The notes beneath the pieces are model-generated. The model had not been told where the DNA came from. It searched no databases and worked only from the letters and a program-made list of their open reading frames with translations. Of a stretch of DNA of 64,000 nucleotides, positions 62,259 to 64,000 are shown piece by piece (position 1 is the first letter of the stretch; each line of letters begins with the position of its first letter). Source of the DNA: Drouetiella sp036703255 (GTDB taxonomy: Bacteria > Cyanobacteriota > Cyanobacteriia > Elainellales > Elainellaceae); contig DATNPL010000015.1 of NCBI GenBank assembly GCA_036703255.1, forward strand, positions 1-64,000, given 5' to 3'. The position numbers and the translations under genes are program-made.

Positions 62259-62581
62259 GTAAGACATCAGCACAGATGACAGCAGCGTGACAAATCAACG
62301 GGAATGCGAACTTGGTAGTGGTAAAGACCGGAATGGTGTGGCGCTTTCTCAAGCTGCAAGGAAAGACAGTGACGATTGATTTCGATGCCTTGCCTACCCG
62401 CTGTTTCCGCTGGAGCAGCTCCTTTCTTTATTCACGCTGATAGTTCAATAGAAGTTTTGGTCAGAGAGCCACGACTTGAGAAAGCACCGTACAGGGAGAT
62501 GAAGTAGCTATTATGCTTTTAAAAAGTAGGAACCTGTCCAGCCGCGCTGACTTACACTGCCAAAGTCATAGGTATTTCCTC
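62259..62581. other. Region upstream of cas12k
   Basis: A 323-bp gap that should contain the cas12k promoter. A 35-codon frame (62333-62440, MVWRFLKLQGKTVTIDFDAL...) reads like the tail of a decayed gene but has no ribosome-binding site. No CRISPR-type repeat is visible here. Confidence 0.45.
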
Positions 62582-64000
62582 ATGGGCTTCATTACCATTC
62601 AATGCCGCCTCGTTGCCAGCAAAGCTGTCCGACTACTGCTCTGGTACTTGATGGCAAGCAAAAATACTCCTCTTGTGAATGAACTGCTGAAGCAGGCGAG
62701 TCAGCATGACGACTTTGAAACCTGGCAGCGCAAAGGTACAGTGCCAGAAAAATCAGTACAGAATCTATGTAAGCTGCTCAAGACGCATCCTGATTTCGCA
62801 GGACAGCCAGGGCGTTTTTACACCTCAGCCAGCTTAATGGTGATATACATCTACCAATCCTGGCTGGCATTGCAGCAGAAACGTCGTCAGCGCCTAGATG
62901 GAAAGCAACGCTGGCTCAGTGTGGTCAAGAGTGATATTGAGCTAGTCAGGATTAGCAACTGTAGCCTCCAGACAATTCAGGACAAAGCCAGGGAAATTCT
63001 GGCGCAACATAACGCGCAAATCGGTGTAGACCCAGACCAAACGAAGCAGAAAAGTAAGAAGAAACAGCCATTGGAAGCAAATGGCAACTTAAGAAGATCA
63101 CTGTTTCAGGCGTATGAGACGACGGAGGATGTCCTAAGCCAATGTGCGATCGTCTATTTGCTTAAAAACGAATGCCAAGTGCGAGAACAGGAGGAAAACC
63201 CGGAAGCATTTGCCCAACGGATTCATCGCAAGCAGAAAGAGATCGAACGGCTCGAAGCGCAACTAAAGAGTCGATTGCCTAAAGGAAGAGATTTGACAGG
63301 AGAGGAATTTTTGCAGACGCTATCGACTGCAACTGGTAGAGTTCCAGCTGATGACATTGAGCAGATGCTTTGGCAGGCAAAGCTATTGGCGAAACCTGCA
63401 ACGCTACCCTATCCCATTATTTTCGGTAGCCAAACTGATTTACGCTGGTCAATTAATAAAAAAGGACGGATTTGTGTTTCCTTTAACGGGCTGGATAAAG
63501 CTATTCCTGAACTTAAAGAGAATCCACTGCAAATCTACTGCGACCAGCGCCAGCTTCCTCTATTTCAGAGATTTCTAGAGGATTGGCAAGCGTATCAGAC
63601 TAACAAAAATACCTACCCGTCCGGGCTGTCTCTGCTGAAGACGGGGATGCTGAGCTGGCAGGAAGGTACAGAAAAGGGCGAACCCTGGCAGGCGAACCAC
63701 CTCACCTTGCACTGCACCATCAACACCCGCTGCTTAACCGTAGAAGGAACCGAGCAGTTGCGGCAGGACGGAATCATCCGTCTCCGCAAGCAACTGGCAG
63801 AGGGCAAGAAATCAGAAGAGTTAACAGAGAACCAGCAAGATTTCATCAAACGCCAAAAATCTACCTTGACTCGCTTAGAGAACTTTTCTCAACTTCCCAA
63901 AAAGTCTCTTTATCAAGGACAGCCTGACATTTTAGTAGGAGTGAGTATTGGACTGGCTCATCCAATAACAATTTCTGTGGTCAACGCTAGAACAGGTGAC
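62582..64000 (+). CDS. cas12k: Cas12k effector, N-terminal 473 residues (3' part past window end)
   Basis: Open for 473 codons without a stop. Closely similar in layout to ShCas12k: starts MGFITIQCRLVASKAVRLLLWYL, later LPKGRDLT, GEPWQANHLTLHC, KRQKSTLTRL and LYQGQPDILVGVSIGL. The RuvC-I catalytic position is Ser 455 (GVSIG) rather than Asp, so the nuclease is naturally inactive; it acts as an RNA-guided targeting subunit for transposition. The complete protein should be ~640 residues. Confidence 0.96.
   Translation, partial: MGFITIQCRLVASKAVRLLLWYLMASKNTPLVNELLKQASQHDDFETWQRKGTVPEKSVQNLCKLLKTHPDFAGQPGRFYTSASLMVIYIYQSWLALQQKRRQRLDGKQRWLSVVKSDIELVRISNCSLQTIQDKAREILAQHNAQIGVDPDQTKQKSKKKQPLEANGNLRRSLFQAYETTEDVLSQCAIVYLLKNECQVREQEENPEAFAQRIHRKQKEIERLEAQLKSRLPKGRDLTGEEFLQTLSTATGRVPADDIEQMLWQAKLLAKPATLPYPIIFGSQTDLRWSINKKGRICVSFNGLDKAIPELKENPLQIYCDQRQLPLFQRFLEDWQAYQTNKNTYPSGLSLLKTGMLSWQEGTEKGEPWQANHLTLHCTINTRCLTVEGTEQLRQDGIIRLRKQLAEGKKSEELTENQQDFIKRQKSTLTRLENFSQLPKKSLYQGQPDILVGVSIGLAHPITISVVNARTGD

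Larger units (their letters stand above)
44874..64000 (+). mobile_element. Type V-K CRISPR-associated transposon (CAST), right part beyond window
   Basis: TGTACG terminus at 44874, an array of TnsB-type motifs, tnsB-tnsC-tniQ, cargo and cas12k (partial) in canonical order. TnsA is absent. 5-bp target duplication on this side would be CTATG (44869-44873). tracrRNA, CRISPR array and right end with ACA terminus should lie past 64000. At least 19.1 kb long. Confidence 0.93.

Noticed and set aside
62333..62440. 35-codon frame before cas12k
   Set aside because: No ribosome-binding site or homology recognised; possibly a decayed gene tail.
62259..62581. CRISPR array or tracrRNA near the 5' end of cas12k
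   Set aside because: No repeat-spacer pattern is visible; in V-K elements both normally lie after cas12k, past this window.

Overview
The window comes from a cyanobacterial chromosome. The evidence is geranylgeranyl reductase ChlP, the PSI biogenesis protein BtpA, an NblB-like HEAT protein, the rimO-crhR pair, several families found mainly in cyanobacteria (DUF1830, DUF3177, HAS-barrel, DICT), and the HIP1 octamer GCGATCGC, which recurs through the first 44.8 kb. Genus cannot be fixed from sequence alone; a filamentous, Leptolyngbya-like lineage would fit.

Positions 1-44,870 are host backbone, mostly single genes or short operons: a PpiC-like foldase, CBS and HEAT proteins, glutaminase, a LysM/M23 cell-wall hydrolase, TrmL, a radical SAM protein, a DICT/HD protein, a pentapeptide protein, a giant DUF4347/beta-helix/RTX secreted protein, YvcK, PurE, a kinase fusion, L25, PurA, AroE, VKOR-thioredoxin, BtpA, RimO-CrhR, an EVE/hemolysin-family operon, one CAU tRNA, FHA, YidD, a sugar ABC permease, CpdA, NagA, ChlP and NurA. 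Three host items stand out. A gene at 24,803-25,515 carries what looks like a complete -1 ribosomal frameshift signal. A 162-bp MITE with a TAA duplication lies at 16,244. A small double-glycine leader peptide gene lies at 44,469, just before the mobile element.

From 44,874 to the end of the window (and beyond) lies a type V-K CRISPR-associated transposon (CAST). It has a TGT left terminus, an array of TnsB-type sites, tnsB-tnsC-tniQ with no tnsA, about 13.9 kb of cargo, and the first 473 codons of cas12k. The tracrRNA, CRISPR array and right end must lie past 64,000. A GGTG PAM at the expected distance from the left terminus predicts the protospacer that guided the insertion.

The cargo is defence-like: an HTH/zinc-ribbon regulator; an intact tyrosine recombinase with a perfect lox-like site (12-bp arms, 7-bp spacer) 70 bp downstream; a three-gene STAS-HATPase / DUF4325 / PIN operon; a Schlafen-AlbA_2 ATP-binding protein; a type I restriction-modification system (hsdS, hsdM, hsdR); a small arrested RHH-like gene; and four unrecognised genes, one with a PD-(D/E)XK-like motif. 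The most interesting combination is a TnsA-less CAST, expected to form cointegrates, carrying its own apparent site-specific resolution system in the position that tniR holds in Tn5053/Tn402. The whole element contains no perfect HIP1 octamer that I could find, which sets it apart from the host.
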